Origin: Xestospongia bergquistia
Lineage: Eukaryota; Porifera; Demospongiae; Haplosclerida; Petrosiidae
Direction: 5' to 3'
Assembly (NCBI GenBank): GCA_963965975.1
Contig: OZ014414.1
Coordinates: 9,481,230 to 9,545,229 of the forward strand
DNA: 64,000 bases
This document shows, piece by piece, positions 23,464 to 35,524 of this stretch (positions are counted from its first letter, which is position 1; each line of letters begins with the position of its first letter). The notes beneath the pieces are model-generated. The model was not told the DNA's origin and did not search any database. It saw nothing but the letters and a program-made list of their open reading frames with translations. A program made the translations under genes and the position numbers.

Positions 23464-23876
23464 CTTCACCTACAAGAGATATAAATAAACATGAAAAATG
23501 CAGTAAGAATTGTCACTGTCAATATCATAATATAATCTTACATTATATTATATATGTTTACTGAATATATATGGTTAAAGTTGAAGCACATAACCAGTTT
23601 ACAAAAGTTAGTACAGGTAGTTATTAATTTGGATATAGTAAAGAAAATAGAACACTTGAAGGAGGTAAATTAAAATATCATCATCTATCATCATATATCA
23701 TCATATATCATCATTTATCATCATATATCATGTACACTTACAGTCAAACATGTACTCATATATAATATATACATGTTATATTCCTATCACAAAATGTTTG
23801 TTTGGTTGAAGTTTGTATTAAATTTATAATAGACTGATCATATTAAGTTATAAAACATGTCTGTTCTTTATCTGTA

Positions 23877-25062
23877 GTACCTGTCACGGAATATCTGGAC
23901 TCCCGAAATAATTGTTCCCCCGGAACAATTATTTCAAAGTTTTAAATGAAAGGAAACGGCTGCCTTTGAAATGTAGTGACCCCCTTTATATATTTCACAC
24001 TTTTTTCAAGTTCTCTGTCAGATGCCAGTAACATATCATTGAGCGACCATAAAATGGCATGCTTGAGCGCTTGGTGTTACAGTAGATCTACTGGACAAAC
24101 GGAGCATGGACTCAGAAAGTGAAATCAGTCTGGCTGACAGACAAGATCATCAATGAAGCTCAAAGTTTACTGAAGAAGAAATACCCCTATGTTAATGGAC
24201 TTCAGGATGTGACACTAGGAGTTACTTTGTCATTTGCTATACAAACATAGGAGTTTGTTCAAATTTTACATACCGGACATGCCCACTGGGTGACAGTTTC
24301 CAACATTGGTTGCAAAGATGGGGAAATCAAGATCTTCGATAGCTATCCCCCAGTCACTACAACACACCTACTAGACCAGATTGCAGCACTGCTTGCAACT
24401 CCAAGATCTACCATCAATATTAAATATATGGACACCCAACTGCAGTGTGGTTCAACAGACTGTGGCATCTTCGCCATTGCATTTGCTGCAACCCTAGCAA
24501 ATGGGGATCAACCTGGGGCTTTCCATTTTGATCAGCCACAAATGTGAAAGCACTTGATACACTGTCTAGAAACACAGTGTCTCTCAGACTTTCCAGTTCA
24601 GCGAAGAAGGAGAAGAGGAAATGTAGTTAAGCATTCATATGCTCTGTACATCTACTGTTCCTGTAGAATGCCTGAACGTCCAGGATGTACAATGGTGCAG
24701 TGCTCTACCTGTGGAGAGTGGTTCCATGTTGGTGTATGTGTGACTATACCCACTGAAATTTTAGACTCATCTACAAAGTGGTCCTGTAACAAGTGTATTT
24801 AGTATAGTGTCAACACATTGCAACATAGAGATTATTAATTATTCATAGTGGTCTTTATGTTTTAGTTTTGTTGAAATATTAGTTCCAGGGGGGGGCAATA
24901 TATTATGAAAAAGAAGGACCTAGGGGGGATTTATTATTTCAGAGAGGGTCCATATATTTCAACATGCCACTGAAATATAAGTTCCAGGGGGATCAAATAT
25001 TGCAAAATATTAGGACCGGGGGGAACAAATTAAGGGGGAACCAATTTTTTGTGACATACCTG
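23877..25062. mobile_element. Possible DNA transposon with imperfect G/C-run terminal inverted repeats
   Basis: The left end (CTGTCACGGAATATC... ATTGTTCCCCCGGAACA, 23881-23930) and the reverse complement of the right end (ATGTCACAAAAAATTGG... TTGTTCCCCCCGG, 25005-25060) align imperfectly over about 50 bp. The unit encloses the Ulp1-PHD pseudogene. Further copies of GTTCCAGGGGG occur inside at 24880-24990. The borders and the lack of a clear target-site duplication make this tentative. It may instead be a non-autonomous carrier. Confidence 0.45.
24131..24802 (+). pseudogene. Ulp1-like cysteine protease with C-terminal PHD-type zinc finger (nonsense-broken)
   Basis: One intronless frame: WLTDKIINEAQSLLKKKYP, then LGVTLSFAIQT, a TAG at 24248-24250, then QILHTGHAHWVTVSNIGC (catalytic His), IKIFDSYPP (Asp), QCGSTDCGIFAIAFA (Cys), a TGA at 24545-24547, and then KHLIHCLETQ. 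It ends in a Cys-rich finger (CSCRMPERPGCTMVQC, CGEWFH...C...WSCNKC). The His-Asp-Cys order is that of C48/Ulp1 peptidases (de-SUMOylating enzymes and their transposon-borne relatives). The two in-frame stops are the only breaks seen. The combination of protease and PHD-like finger is common in invertebrate multicopy families; here it is probably mobile-element cargo. Confidence 0.75.
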
Positions 25063-25069
25063 ATCTAGT

Positions 25070-26360
25070 AACTGGACTCAAATCTCTTGTCTATGGACCT
25101 GATAACATTTTCCTTTATTGGGATAATCTGAATGAGACTCAGTTAAGAGGCAATGTAGTAAATCAGAGCTTCTTTGCTATCCTAAACAATACCATTACTG
25201 AACAAACAACAAAGAATAACTTTAATTTTAATAAGACAGAGCTCTCCCCTAATACCAGCTATAGTCTTAGTGTTCTTGCTAATAATGGTGTTCTTAATTC
25301 TAGTGAGGCCTTTGTCATTACTAATACAACATGGCCTTTCCCACCTCAATTGAGGATTATAACAAACACAAATATTTCTTTGGTTTGCTATGGTAATTCT
25401 AGAGGAACATCATGATGTCTTGGTTACCATGACAATTATCAATTAATACTACCTGTGATATTTGCAGGTCACGTGATGACTTCACTTGTACTGATGAAGA
25501 TTTGGATCTGTTGAATAAATTTCCAAGAAACAAATTGAGATTGGAAACATAAAATACTTTATATTTTGTGTTTAGTATGATTGTATCTCTCTCTCTCTCT
25601 CCATTCAGGTTTATTGATCAAGGTGAATTTGGTGAAGTATACCAAGGTACAGCTGTAGATATCCTAGGTCAAGGTACAGGCCCTGCCCCTGTGGCTGTTA
25701 AGACACTGAGAAAAGGCAGTATGACTGAAGAACAGAGGAAGTTCCTGTCAGAAGCAGCTCTAATGAGGTAATTATATTTTGTTTATATTCTATCAGTTCA
25801 TTTCTCTCAATTACAGTAACTTCAATCATCAAAACATTGTTAAGGTGTTAGGGGTGTGTCTTGATAAATGATCCTATTTATATCATTATGGAATTAATGC
25901 CAGGGGGTGACTTATTGAAATTCCTAAGAGAAGCTAAACAAGAACATGTGAGTGTCACATGATAAATAAAATCACTTGATCTGATTATACACTCTATTAA
26001 GCTATCTATCAATTTATTCTTTAGTCTACTGGTCTATCTGTCCATTCATTTATCCTAGTAATGTCCATTTGACTGTCTATCCATTCATCCATACACATAT
26101 CATTCATCCATATAACTGTTTATACATCCATTCATTCCTTTTATAGGGTCCTGCATTATTGACTTTAGCGGAACTTGTTCAAATAGCATTAGATGTTGCT
26201 CAAGGTTGTCGATACTTGGAGCAACAACATTTTATTCACAGAGATCTTGCTGCACACAATTGTCTTGTGTCAAGTAAAGGAGAAGATTGTGTTGTAAAGA
26301 TTGGTAACTTTGGTCTTGCTAAACATCTGTATAGCCAAGACTACTACCTAGTTAGAGAAA
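25070..26360 (+). pseudogene. ROS1-like receptor tyrosine kinase fragment
   Basis: 25070-25410 reads as part of a fibronectin-III-like ectodomain (SLVYGPDNIFLYWDN... SPNTSYSLSVLA). After a gap with no membrane helix come kinase exons: glycine loop GEFGEVYQG and VAVKTL (25610-25770), then NFNHQNIVKVLGVCLD, where one extra base near 25870 shifts the frame before IYIIMELMPGGDLLKFL. The next exon (26150-26350) has HFIHRDLAAHNCLV and VKIGNFGLAKHLYSQDYY. The catalytic-loop Asp is kept, but the DFG Asp is Asn. The sequence stops at a GA repeat and runs straight into transposase DNA at about 26395, so the C-lobe is missing. The closest family I recall is ROS1/ALK type. Confidence 0.7.
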
Positions 26361-26394
26361 GAGAGAGAGAGAGACTGTATTTTATATCTTTGCA

Positions 26395-26862
26395 TCTGTT
26401 GTCAAACCATGCATTGATGATGTTGGGATGGGAAGCATCTGCTCTCTTTTTGCTAATAAGGTGATGAGACTTTCTTTCACTAATACATGGCCATCTCTTT
26501 CTGAATCTTGTCCACCAATCTTTTCCTGGAATTCCTTGAGAAAATGGATTGGGTAGCTTGTTTTCCTTTAATTAAATAATCTCTCACAATTATATCTACT
26601 AGATATTTTGTTAACCCAAATCCCATTTCTCCCAGTGCAATAAGATAAAGAACAATCTCTCTTTCCTCAGTATATGTTAGAACTGTTGGTCCTCCAGTAC
26701 CTACTTTAGTATGTCTCTCTGAGAAATGATCATACAGAGAGTACTGGAGCTAATTCCATATTTTCTAGCAGCACCACGGATGCTACTTGCTCCTGTCTTG
26801 ACTTCTTCTATGGCACTTTCCATTGCTTCTTTGCTATAAGTCATGTTATGGAAACTAAAAAT
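26395..26862 (-). mobile_element. Pogo/Tigger-like transposon remnant, copy C (5' half only)
   Basis: Only the helix-turn-helix half of the element seen at 5398 and 16233 remains, with extra small indels (for example near 26735) that break the frame. It joins the kinase fragment on the left and the duplicated non-coding block on the right. Confidence 0.7.
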
Positions 26863-27854
26863 TGCATTGAAGTTTTCAAATTTGAACTGTGTTTTATGAG
26901 CATGCTAAAAAATTAATTATAAATGTTGAATTCATCATAAAATTTAATTAATATTTAATAAACATTTTATTATATTATAGTTGATGGCTCCACTTCACTG
27001 TTATTCAGTTTGACTATGAGAAGTGTCTTCTTAAAGACAACAGAGAAAGTTTAAGATCAGAAAATCTATTCCAACATTGAAAGGGAAACAAAACCTCTCT
27101 ACAAATAACTATAGTAACAAGTAGAACTAACATTGATTACTACAATAGATTAATTATATAGAGCTCCTATATTATAGGTACTAATATTAATACTAGTCAT
27201 AGTATTTTCATTTCGAAATTTTGGATTGTGTCCAGAACTCCCCCCCCCCCCTCATTTACTCTATTCCAATATAGAGACAACTACATTATTAATATATCAA
27301 TGTAGAGTATAGGACTAATAGAGTTGTCTATTAATATCATCTCACCATTTATTATGTGAATGAGCAAACGTCTCTACTTCAGAAATATGTATTGTTGGAC
27401 TTGAACAGTTGACTATTTTCATTATTCAACTGAACTGATCTCATTATTATAGTTAAATTGTAGTCTTCAATCTCTTCTGAATATAAGATAGACCATGATG
27501 ACTTCTTTAGTTTGTCAAAACATGAGATACAAGTACATTCCTTACTGCATGACGTCTTCATATACTCCGTTCAGGAATCAACAGAGCATATATACAGTAC
27601 AAAGGAGTTAAAAATAATACTCCGCCCACAAATAATAATTACAGGCGCCAAATGACCAGCTGTTAGAGAGACAAAAAAGTGTGACGTTAGAGAAGTAAGT
27701 GTCAAGCAAAACTGCTCTATTTTTATTGTCTACTAGTTTTGTTAGAGAAATAAATTGTTAATAAAAGGAGATAAAAGAAAGTGAAGAGTAATTTAAAGAG
27801 AAAATAAAAGTGACGGAGAAGACAAATTAAGAATAAACAACAAACTACTTACTA
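26863..27854. other. Duplicated non-coding block 3' of LRR paralogue C
   Basis: Third copy of the block at 6257 and 17040, with a C homopolymer near 27240. No coding exon is supported. Confidence 0.55.
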
Positions 27855-30800
27855 TTACCAAAACCGAAGTCTGTATTTAATAACTTGATAACTGTCTAAC
27901 TTCATACAATACTCTTTATGTTGTCCTGATAAGTATAGTTCCCTTATTGTAGTATTTTTATTAAGTGATGTACATATTATCTTGATATCATCATTGTTTA
28001 GTGAAGTATTGTAGAGATATAGTGTTGTCAATGATATAGTTGTTTGTATTAGATCTGCTATTGTACTGGTACTAACTGAAGTGATCTGATGATTACCTCT
28101 GATGCTCAACGTAGTCAATGTTTGGTTTTTAGTAAGTCCTTCACAGATATATCGGACTCCATTATCAGTGATGTTACAGTCGGAGAGATCTAGTTCTTTT
28201 AAAGTTGTATTACTTGATAACATAGTAGATAAGTGAGTTATATCTTCATCTGTGATATCAGTAACATTTAACAACACTAACTGTTCAAGTGTTTTATTAT
28301 TAAAGAGACTATCACTGACTTGTTTGATACCACCAGTAAGTGAAGAGGAGTACAGCACTAGTCTCTTTATTGTTTTATTAGTTTTTAGTATCTCTGATAA
28401 TATCGATACACACTTACTGTCCAATGAAGTGTCCCATATATCAAGACTCCTCACTGTACACTTATTAAGATTGTTTATAATAACTGCAGTACTTTCAGGA
28501 GATGATGAGGAGAGACTAATACTCCATTCTTTTCCTGTTTGTTGTTCTTTTACTAATTTACTTATAACATCTTCACTTTGTAATACACTTGGACTAGTGA
28601 GTGTAACACTATTGTTATATCTACTCCACTGAACACTTCCAGTGTTTCCTGTTATAAAACAGAGTTAGTATATAGTATAGTACACACATAGTAATATATA
28701 CTATAACACACTACAATACACAGACAATACACTAAAAGAAGAAAGGAAGCCATTACTGTTTACTGAATATGGTTACTATGGCGACGAGCTACAGGGGCGG
28801 AGCTTATTATATTATCAGTGGAATTTACTGAGATGTTTCTTAAATTACTGATTTACTTTTAGTTGGTCTAGCTACAGTAAGTCATGTTAATATATTACAT
28901 CATTTTAATTTGTAAGTTTATTGTAGTTATAATAACAGATAGACTGGTATAGCCAGCCCCTTTCCTTAGAGAGGAAGGGTTTGGTAGTCTATTCTATAGT
29001 CTCTCACTAACATTCCTGATATAACCACAGTCTATTGAACTTGTACCTGACAAACCACATTGTTATTTAGTGGGTGTGGCTGAAAACTGCTTTGATCTAA
29101 AAGTGCAGGATCTATAAACAAACATCATTAGATGTTTCATTATGAAATATTGACTTCTTTGTCCTTTTATTGTATTACAATATCTTTCATTTAGTCATGT
29201 TGATTTAACTCAATAAAAACATTATATTGTAGTCTCAACTCAAGAGAAAGGAGATTATGTTGTTCTATGATATTAACATATAATATAATTAATCACAGTT
29301 TAAATAAATTAAATTAGTTTTCATTAACTATAATAAGTGTGTTCTACCACATCGTTCCTCTCTAATCAAAGGGGCTGACCTCACCATACTATATATGAAC
29401 TCTTATATTTTAATTGTACTATATTAAATAATTATATAATATAATTTACATTATTACCTGTAGTTTCTATGATAGATGGTGTGGACTTATCTTCTTGACT
29501 AGACTTTGTTTGGGTCTCCTCAAGGAAATGATCAGTTAGTGGTTTATGAGTCTTTGAGGTAAATACTACATCAAGTAATATACAATGACAAGTGATAGTC
29601 AATAGTGACAATATATTTGAGGACTGTCATTATATTTTACATCCCAAATCTAACTACATTGTAGATTATAATAAGTTTATTGATCAATTTAAAGTATTTA
29701 AACCATTATATCAACTGTTAGAATCTAAATTTGTCATTTTTACAGTTAGAGGTCAAGTTGACAATTCTATACAATACATCCTTACAAAGTAAACCACACC
29801 TCACCTCAGTTAATATGTTCTGTCATTTATTTCCACTTTCAGCTGTCTATGAATCTCATTACTACAATTATAGCTAAACCCATAGTACTAAGGTTATATA
29901 AATTGACCACATTCTCACTTGTTTAGATTCACTCACTCAATATTATAATATCTACATGTACATATTATAATAGTTACCTTTTAAACTCTGTTTTAATTCC
30001 TCAATCTGTTCATCTCTCTCTCGTAGTTGTAATGTCAATGATGTGGTTATGTCTTGTAATTTCTCTATTTCTTTCTGTCTCTTAGCAGCCATTGACACAA
30101 ATTCCTTCTCAATAACTAAGAGAAAACAAGTGATCACAATCTATATATAACTATTGACAAATATGTGACATGAACTGTGTTAATGATAGCTATTGTATTA
30201 ATAATACCTTCCTTTCTTTTTGGAAGTGATGTCAAATTTTCAACCTGTTTTTCTTTCATTTCTATATATAACAATATTATACAATATATTATATTATACA
30301 TGTACTCAGTATGATAAATTATATTCATGATCTCAAATAGAATAAGTTAGAAACAAAATTTAAATATACATGTACAAATTTAGTATACTAGACAACTATT
30401 AACAAATATTACTACCTTCATTTATTGACTTTATTTTTTCTCATTAAACATTTTCTGTTATATTAATATTAGTTACCTTGTAAACTTTGTTTTAATGTCT
30501 CATTTTCTTTTTCTTTATCTCTTAGTTGTAATGTCAATGTTATCTTCTGTTGTTCTTCTATTTCTCTTTGTTTTTCAACTGAAAACAATTCTTTCTCAGT
30601 AGCTAAAAATGAAATATTCACAAATAATGTCCAAGTATTGACAAGTGACACATGATGTGTTACAATTGCACTTAATTAATTTAATATTAATATTAATTAA
30701 TTACAGACAGACTTGTCTCCCACTGTATGGAAGGTTTATCAGAAGACAAGCTTACAAAGTGTGGGAATGTGAGTTTTATCATTACCTGATATACCAATCA

Positions 30801-33800
30801 CTAATACAATACAGTCAGCTATGAATCTCATTACTACAATTATAATTAAACCCACAGTACTAAGGTTATATAAACTGACCACATTCTCACTTGTTTAGAT
30901 TCACTCACTCAATATTATAATATCTACATGTACATATTATAATAGTTACCTTTTAAACTCTGTTTTAATTCCTCAATCTGTAATGTCAATGTTATTGTTA
31001 TCTTCTGTTGTTTCTCTATTTCTCTTTGTTTCTCAATACACTCTTTCTCAATAACTAAAAATAAATTCACAATATACTAACAAATAAATAATACAGAGTG
31101 TGTCAATGTTACATGTATTAATTAAATCTTCCTTGATTTAAAATGATTTTAAATTGTTTGGATGTCAGAAACAAGTTATCCTTTCTACTTACAGACTACA
31201 TCAGACTAATATCTATTATATGAAAGCAATACTTAGTGATACAGTCCTATATTAAGATATTTATAATGATCTCTACCTCATAAACCCAAAACATTAAGTG
31301 TTAAAGTATATAGTCTAATACTGTCCCACTAGTCTTTCATACTTTCATACTATTGTGTAATTAATGAGTAACATAATGTTAGCTCCAATTACTCTAATAG
31401 ATTTAGTCTCTTTCTTTTTAGTGTTTCCTTTAATCTTCCACTCAATTATTAATTTATTTTATTAATATTAATTACCTTTCAAGTTCTGTTTTAATGTCTC
31501 AATTTGTTTGTCTCTATCTCTTAGTTGTGATGTTAAATCTTCAATATCCTTTTCTTTCATTTGTCTCATTTCTATGTATTAATATTGAGTTGTAAAACAG
31601 TTATACTATATTTAGTAAATTAAAATTACAAATTAAATTTATAATTTCATGAATATAGTTAAGAAGTAATTTTAAGTATGTACACCCACACGCATAATAG
31701 GATAATGGACAGTTTAATAATGGTTATTGACTACATGGACAAATACCTTCACTTTGTTTTTCAATAGATGATAATTCCATAGTCATCTTTTTACACATGG
31801 TTTGTTCTAGTTCTAGATGACTTCTTAACTCCTTTGTATTCTCTTCTACAATAGTTCTAATCTCCTATATATCAATAAACAACACTTGTAGTAACTGTTG
31901 TCTAATATTACTCATCTCTTACCTTGTCTCTTCTATGATCATAAATGGTACAATGACCAATTGTAAGTTGGAGTAATCCTCTCATCTTCAGTGATTCAAG
32001 TGTCTCCTGAGCTCTGGTAATAAGTGTGGTTGTTAGACTGAGTGGAAAAAAACAAGTAACACTGATAGACTGGTTCTCTCTTATAACACGAATTTGTACA
32101 TTTTCCTCAACTAATTCAGCAAGAAGAACATTAATATCTTCTAATGTGTAACCTTTAGGATCCCAGTTTAAGACAAAGACTGCTGTCTCACATTTGAGAA
32201 GAGAATGACTTTTATTTTCTTTGAAGGTTTCATTCAGACATAGAGAAGCCTTTGTGTTCTTGCAAAATGACTGAACAACATCTTTATATGTTTGTATATG
32301 TATCTTAGCTTCTTTGATATCATATCGCTCCACAATGCCCTCCAGACAACTCATATCAATCAGAGTACAATGATCACGTACAACATTTAAAACATCGTCA
32401 ATGGACTTTGAATGAGTTATTTCAGATTTGAGGTGAGGATAACTATCGGCAAAAAAGCACATCAATGCATCTAGAGGTGGAGGACTTTTGTTAATTGCTT
32501 CTCGGACTTTGCTGAAGGCTATTCCAAATTCTTTTCGGATTGACCCAAATGTGGACTCTAACTTTCGAGGAATTGGAATAGGTTTTAAGACTTTATCTAT
32601 ACATTAAAAATAATTTAAATGGTAGATAATTCTCTCCTAGTACTTACCTTGCCTTGAAGTGGTCAAAGGATTTCCTAATCTTTGACTCTCTTTACTACTT
32701 CCAGCATACGTTACTTGTACATCATAGTCAGGAAATGCTTTACCTATTGAAATAGACTTATAACAACATTAAAGTCTATATCAGTACTCACGACAATCAT
32801 GTATAATAGCATTAGCACATCGTACATTGCTAGTTTGTTTTAAGAGTATACTAGCAAAGACCTCCAGATTATGATAGTTGGTATGTACAGCATCACGTAC
32901 AGCTTGTAATAGGACAAATAACGCTTTTCCAGAATTGACAGTACATTTTATAATTGCTAGTCTATTTTTTGTAATAACTCCCTCTCCATAGAGGTAGTGT
33001 GCTACTCTAACAGGATATCGAAGAGACTGAGAGAGAGTACCATAATGACAACGTAAAATGTCACTGGCATGATCTTCATGACTACTATAACTTGTCATTA
33101 CTACCTCTTGAACATTAGCTACTGTTGTCTGGTCATCTGGAAATGTTTGACCTATTAACAATATGTATTAATTATAAATTATTTAATTGACCTCTTACCA
33201 TATTCACTGATAATTCTCTCAGATAGCATTTTTGTCTCTTCAAACTTGGACAGTACTGTTGTTAACACTTTTAACTTCTTGTGATCTGAAGATAATGCTG
33301 TATGTATAGCAGATAACAGAGTTGTCTTCTTCTCATCTGGAGTGCCTTTCAATGACTCCATCTTATCAAGTGTTGCTTCACTAATACATCTCACACTAAA
33401 TAAGAGCTGGGACACTTTTACAGGATTAATCAGACATTGTGATATCTCTTCAATAAAACTTTGGAGAGTATCTTCTTTCACTAAGGAACAAACACATATT
33501 CACTGACTGCATCAATAAATGTTATATTAACTTACCTTTAGTTAAATGTTGATGTATTTCGGTAGCTTTCTTGTTATTATTAAAAACAGGACCCTTGATG
33601 GAAGTAATCACTGTTTTCCAGGTAACAAAATGTGGTTGAGAAGTGGTTAACCAGCTCTGAATGACTTCAGATAGTTTGATGACATCACTCTCTTTGCTAC
33701 GTTTTAAACTACCCAAAACATTGTCAGAAACATTGAGTGACAAGCCGATCTCATGCCACAAGTGACTAATATCAGCTAATAGATTGAATAGTTCGTGTTC

Positions 33801-33930
33801 AGTGGGAGTCTTCCTCAAAAGATCTGAAATATCTAAACGAAAAGAAGTAAGATATTAAAATAACTAACAGTTATATCAGGTCTTGTATATTACCTATATG
33901 TTGAGTTTGAGGTAGTTCCTTTGCAGCCAT
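27855..33930 (-). CDS. Death-fold / coiled-coil / LRR gene, paralogue C
   Basis: Fourteen exons with fully consistent phases give 1,094 residues: 33930-33894, 33832-33536 (death domain), 33480-33199 and 33151-32792 (two helical CARD-like domains), 32743-32648, 32596-31923 (unnamed conserved domain), 31864-31747, 31571-31476, 31054-30950, 30602-30477, 30261-30208, 30115-29978 (coiled-coil heptads such as KQREIEKQQK), 29565-29458, and 28648-27855 (LRRs of about 28 residues, e.g. NTTLKELDLSDCNITDNGVR). It has one more coiled-coil exon than A (30602-30477) and lacks the acidic exon present in A and B. The LRR region runs 23 codons further than in A and B, ending YRLRFW. No NACHT, TIR or membrane segment is seen, so it is probably a cytosolic scaffold or sensor; function is inferred only. 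It is the most complete of the three copies. Confidence 0.8.
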
Positions 33931-34258
33931 AGTTAATATTATGAGAGCAAATAAGATATAGTCTAATCAACTAGAATCTATTACTTCAGCGAAGAGAAGG
34001 TGTCTCTCTGATATTTAGGGTGTGGCTGTTTAGCACCTTATGAATATTTACAAGTTATGAATTCCAAATTCAATGCTGACACGTGACCTTTATTAGGTGG
34101 AGCTCATTATATAATATTGTTCTGTAATATTTAGGGTGGGGCTGTTATAGTACTAACAGCACTATAGTCTCAGTCTTATGTTACTGTTAGTCTCATATTA
34201 ATACAACTGTTAAATAGTTCCATCACAAAATACTAAACAATACTAGCACATAATAGAA
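33931..34258. promoter_or_regulatory. Upstream region of LRR paralogue C
   Basis: Near-copy of 12995-13310, with several small indels. It is the only candidate promoter for paralogue C. It holds GGGTGTGGCTGTTTAGCACC and a related later phrase. No known motif is identified. Confidence 0.35.
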
Positions 34259-34552
34259 CTAAAGTCTCAAAATATGATGTAAATCTTGATTTGTTACTTC
34301 AAAGGATGATGTTGTTAATGGTAATGACTGAGTAGATTGAACTAAATGACCATTAATATCATCATAATGAAGGGAAGTAGCAGGTGAGAGATAAGTTGAT
34401 GTATTTGTACTATTATAAATTGAAGGACCTGGTAATGTATAATAATGTGGTTGATATAATGATGTATATTGTGTTATATTAATGGAATGATGAGGATACT
34501 CTATTCTATTTGGAGGTATCAAGTAATGATCTAGATAATTAGATGATAATCC
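34259..34552 (-). other. Orphan Ser/Thr/Tyr-rich exon, copy C
   Basis: Nearly identical to 13311-13604 (few substitutions, same length, same stop). The frame is open from a possible acceptor near 34553. The partner exons are not found. It is absent upstream of paralogue B. Confidence 0.4.
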
Positions 34553-34574
34553 TATATTAATGATTTATTAGATT

Positions 34575-35033
34575 AAATGTCTAGTATAAAGTTATAGTTT
34601 AGATTATTAAAAAGTAAATTGTGCCCTCTCTCTCTCTCTCTCTCTGTAGGTCATGTTTGAAGGTCATAATATAAGATTGAGTTATTGGAGATTTATAGCT
34701 AAAATTACTAAAAATAGGTCAGTAGTAGTAACATACAATATTGTCATTGATTATATAAATGTAGAAGATAATATAGTTAGTTGTTTTAATAGACAATATT
34801 TAGAATATTTCATTGTCACACAATTCACACAGTGTCATAGTGTGCTCATGACAGAGCAAGTTATTACAACATTTAGTAGGCAATCAATGGATCCTTTAAT
34901 ATTGAAATTATTTTTTTCTCCTTTTTATTTTTGTTACAGATTATGTGACTTAAATTTTGAGAATGTTGATATCTTCCAAACAGATACCTCACAATTGATA
35001 CGTATGTTACAAGCACAACAACAAATAGAGAGC

Positions 35034-35082
<49 letters not shown>

Positions 35083-35084
35083 AA
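34575..35084 (+). pseudogene. TMEM135 3'-end fragment, copy C
   Basis: Starts at the same sequence as the B fragment. Both exons keep good splice sites (34650-34717 and 34940-35084), and the glutamine run is intact up to a TAA. The intron between them has no stop in the continuing frame, so an unspliced frame of 143 codons from 34653 exists. All 13 upstream exons are missing, so it cannot make a normal TMEM135. Confidence 0.8.
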
Positions 35085-35524
35085 CAACAATAAACTTAAA
35101 ACAATGTTGTTCTAGTTTTATTATTATAATAATTAATCAATTAATGTATAATTATAATAATGTTATATGATAAGTTTGTCTCAGTGAACTTTAGACAAAC
35201 ATTTTATAAACCTACTATTAACAATATATACAATAAATCATGACCTTCCACTATAAGTACATGTACAGGTATGGAATTATGATTTAACCAATAAAGGTAA
35301 TATATAAGTTATTAATACATATATTTGTATATATGACATATATAATTATATATATTATATTGTATATTGTAGTAATGGTAAAATAAATATTTAACTCTAA
35401 AATTAAATGTAATACACAGACTATATGTAAACTATTATAGTCCAGTATATAACTCAATATATTAAAATATATTATCTACCTGTGGTCACTGGTATGTGTG
35501 TATATTGTATTAATAAATGTCATG
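35085..35524. other. Convergent 3' gap, TMEM135 fragment C to androglobin
   Basis: AT-rich sequence homologous to 4360-4884 and 14126-14552. It has a TATATA-rich stretch near 35330-35370. No gene seen. Confidence 0.5.
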
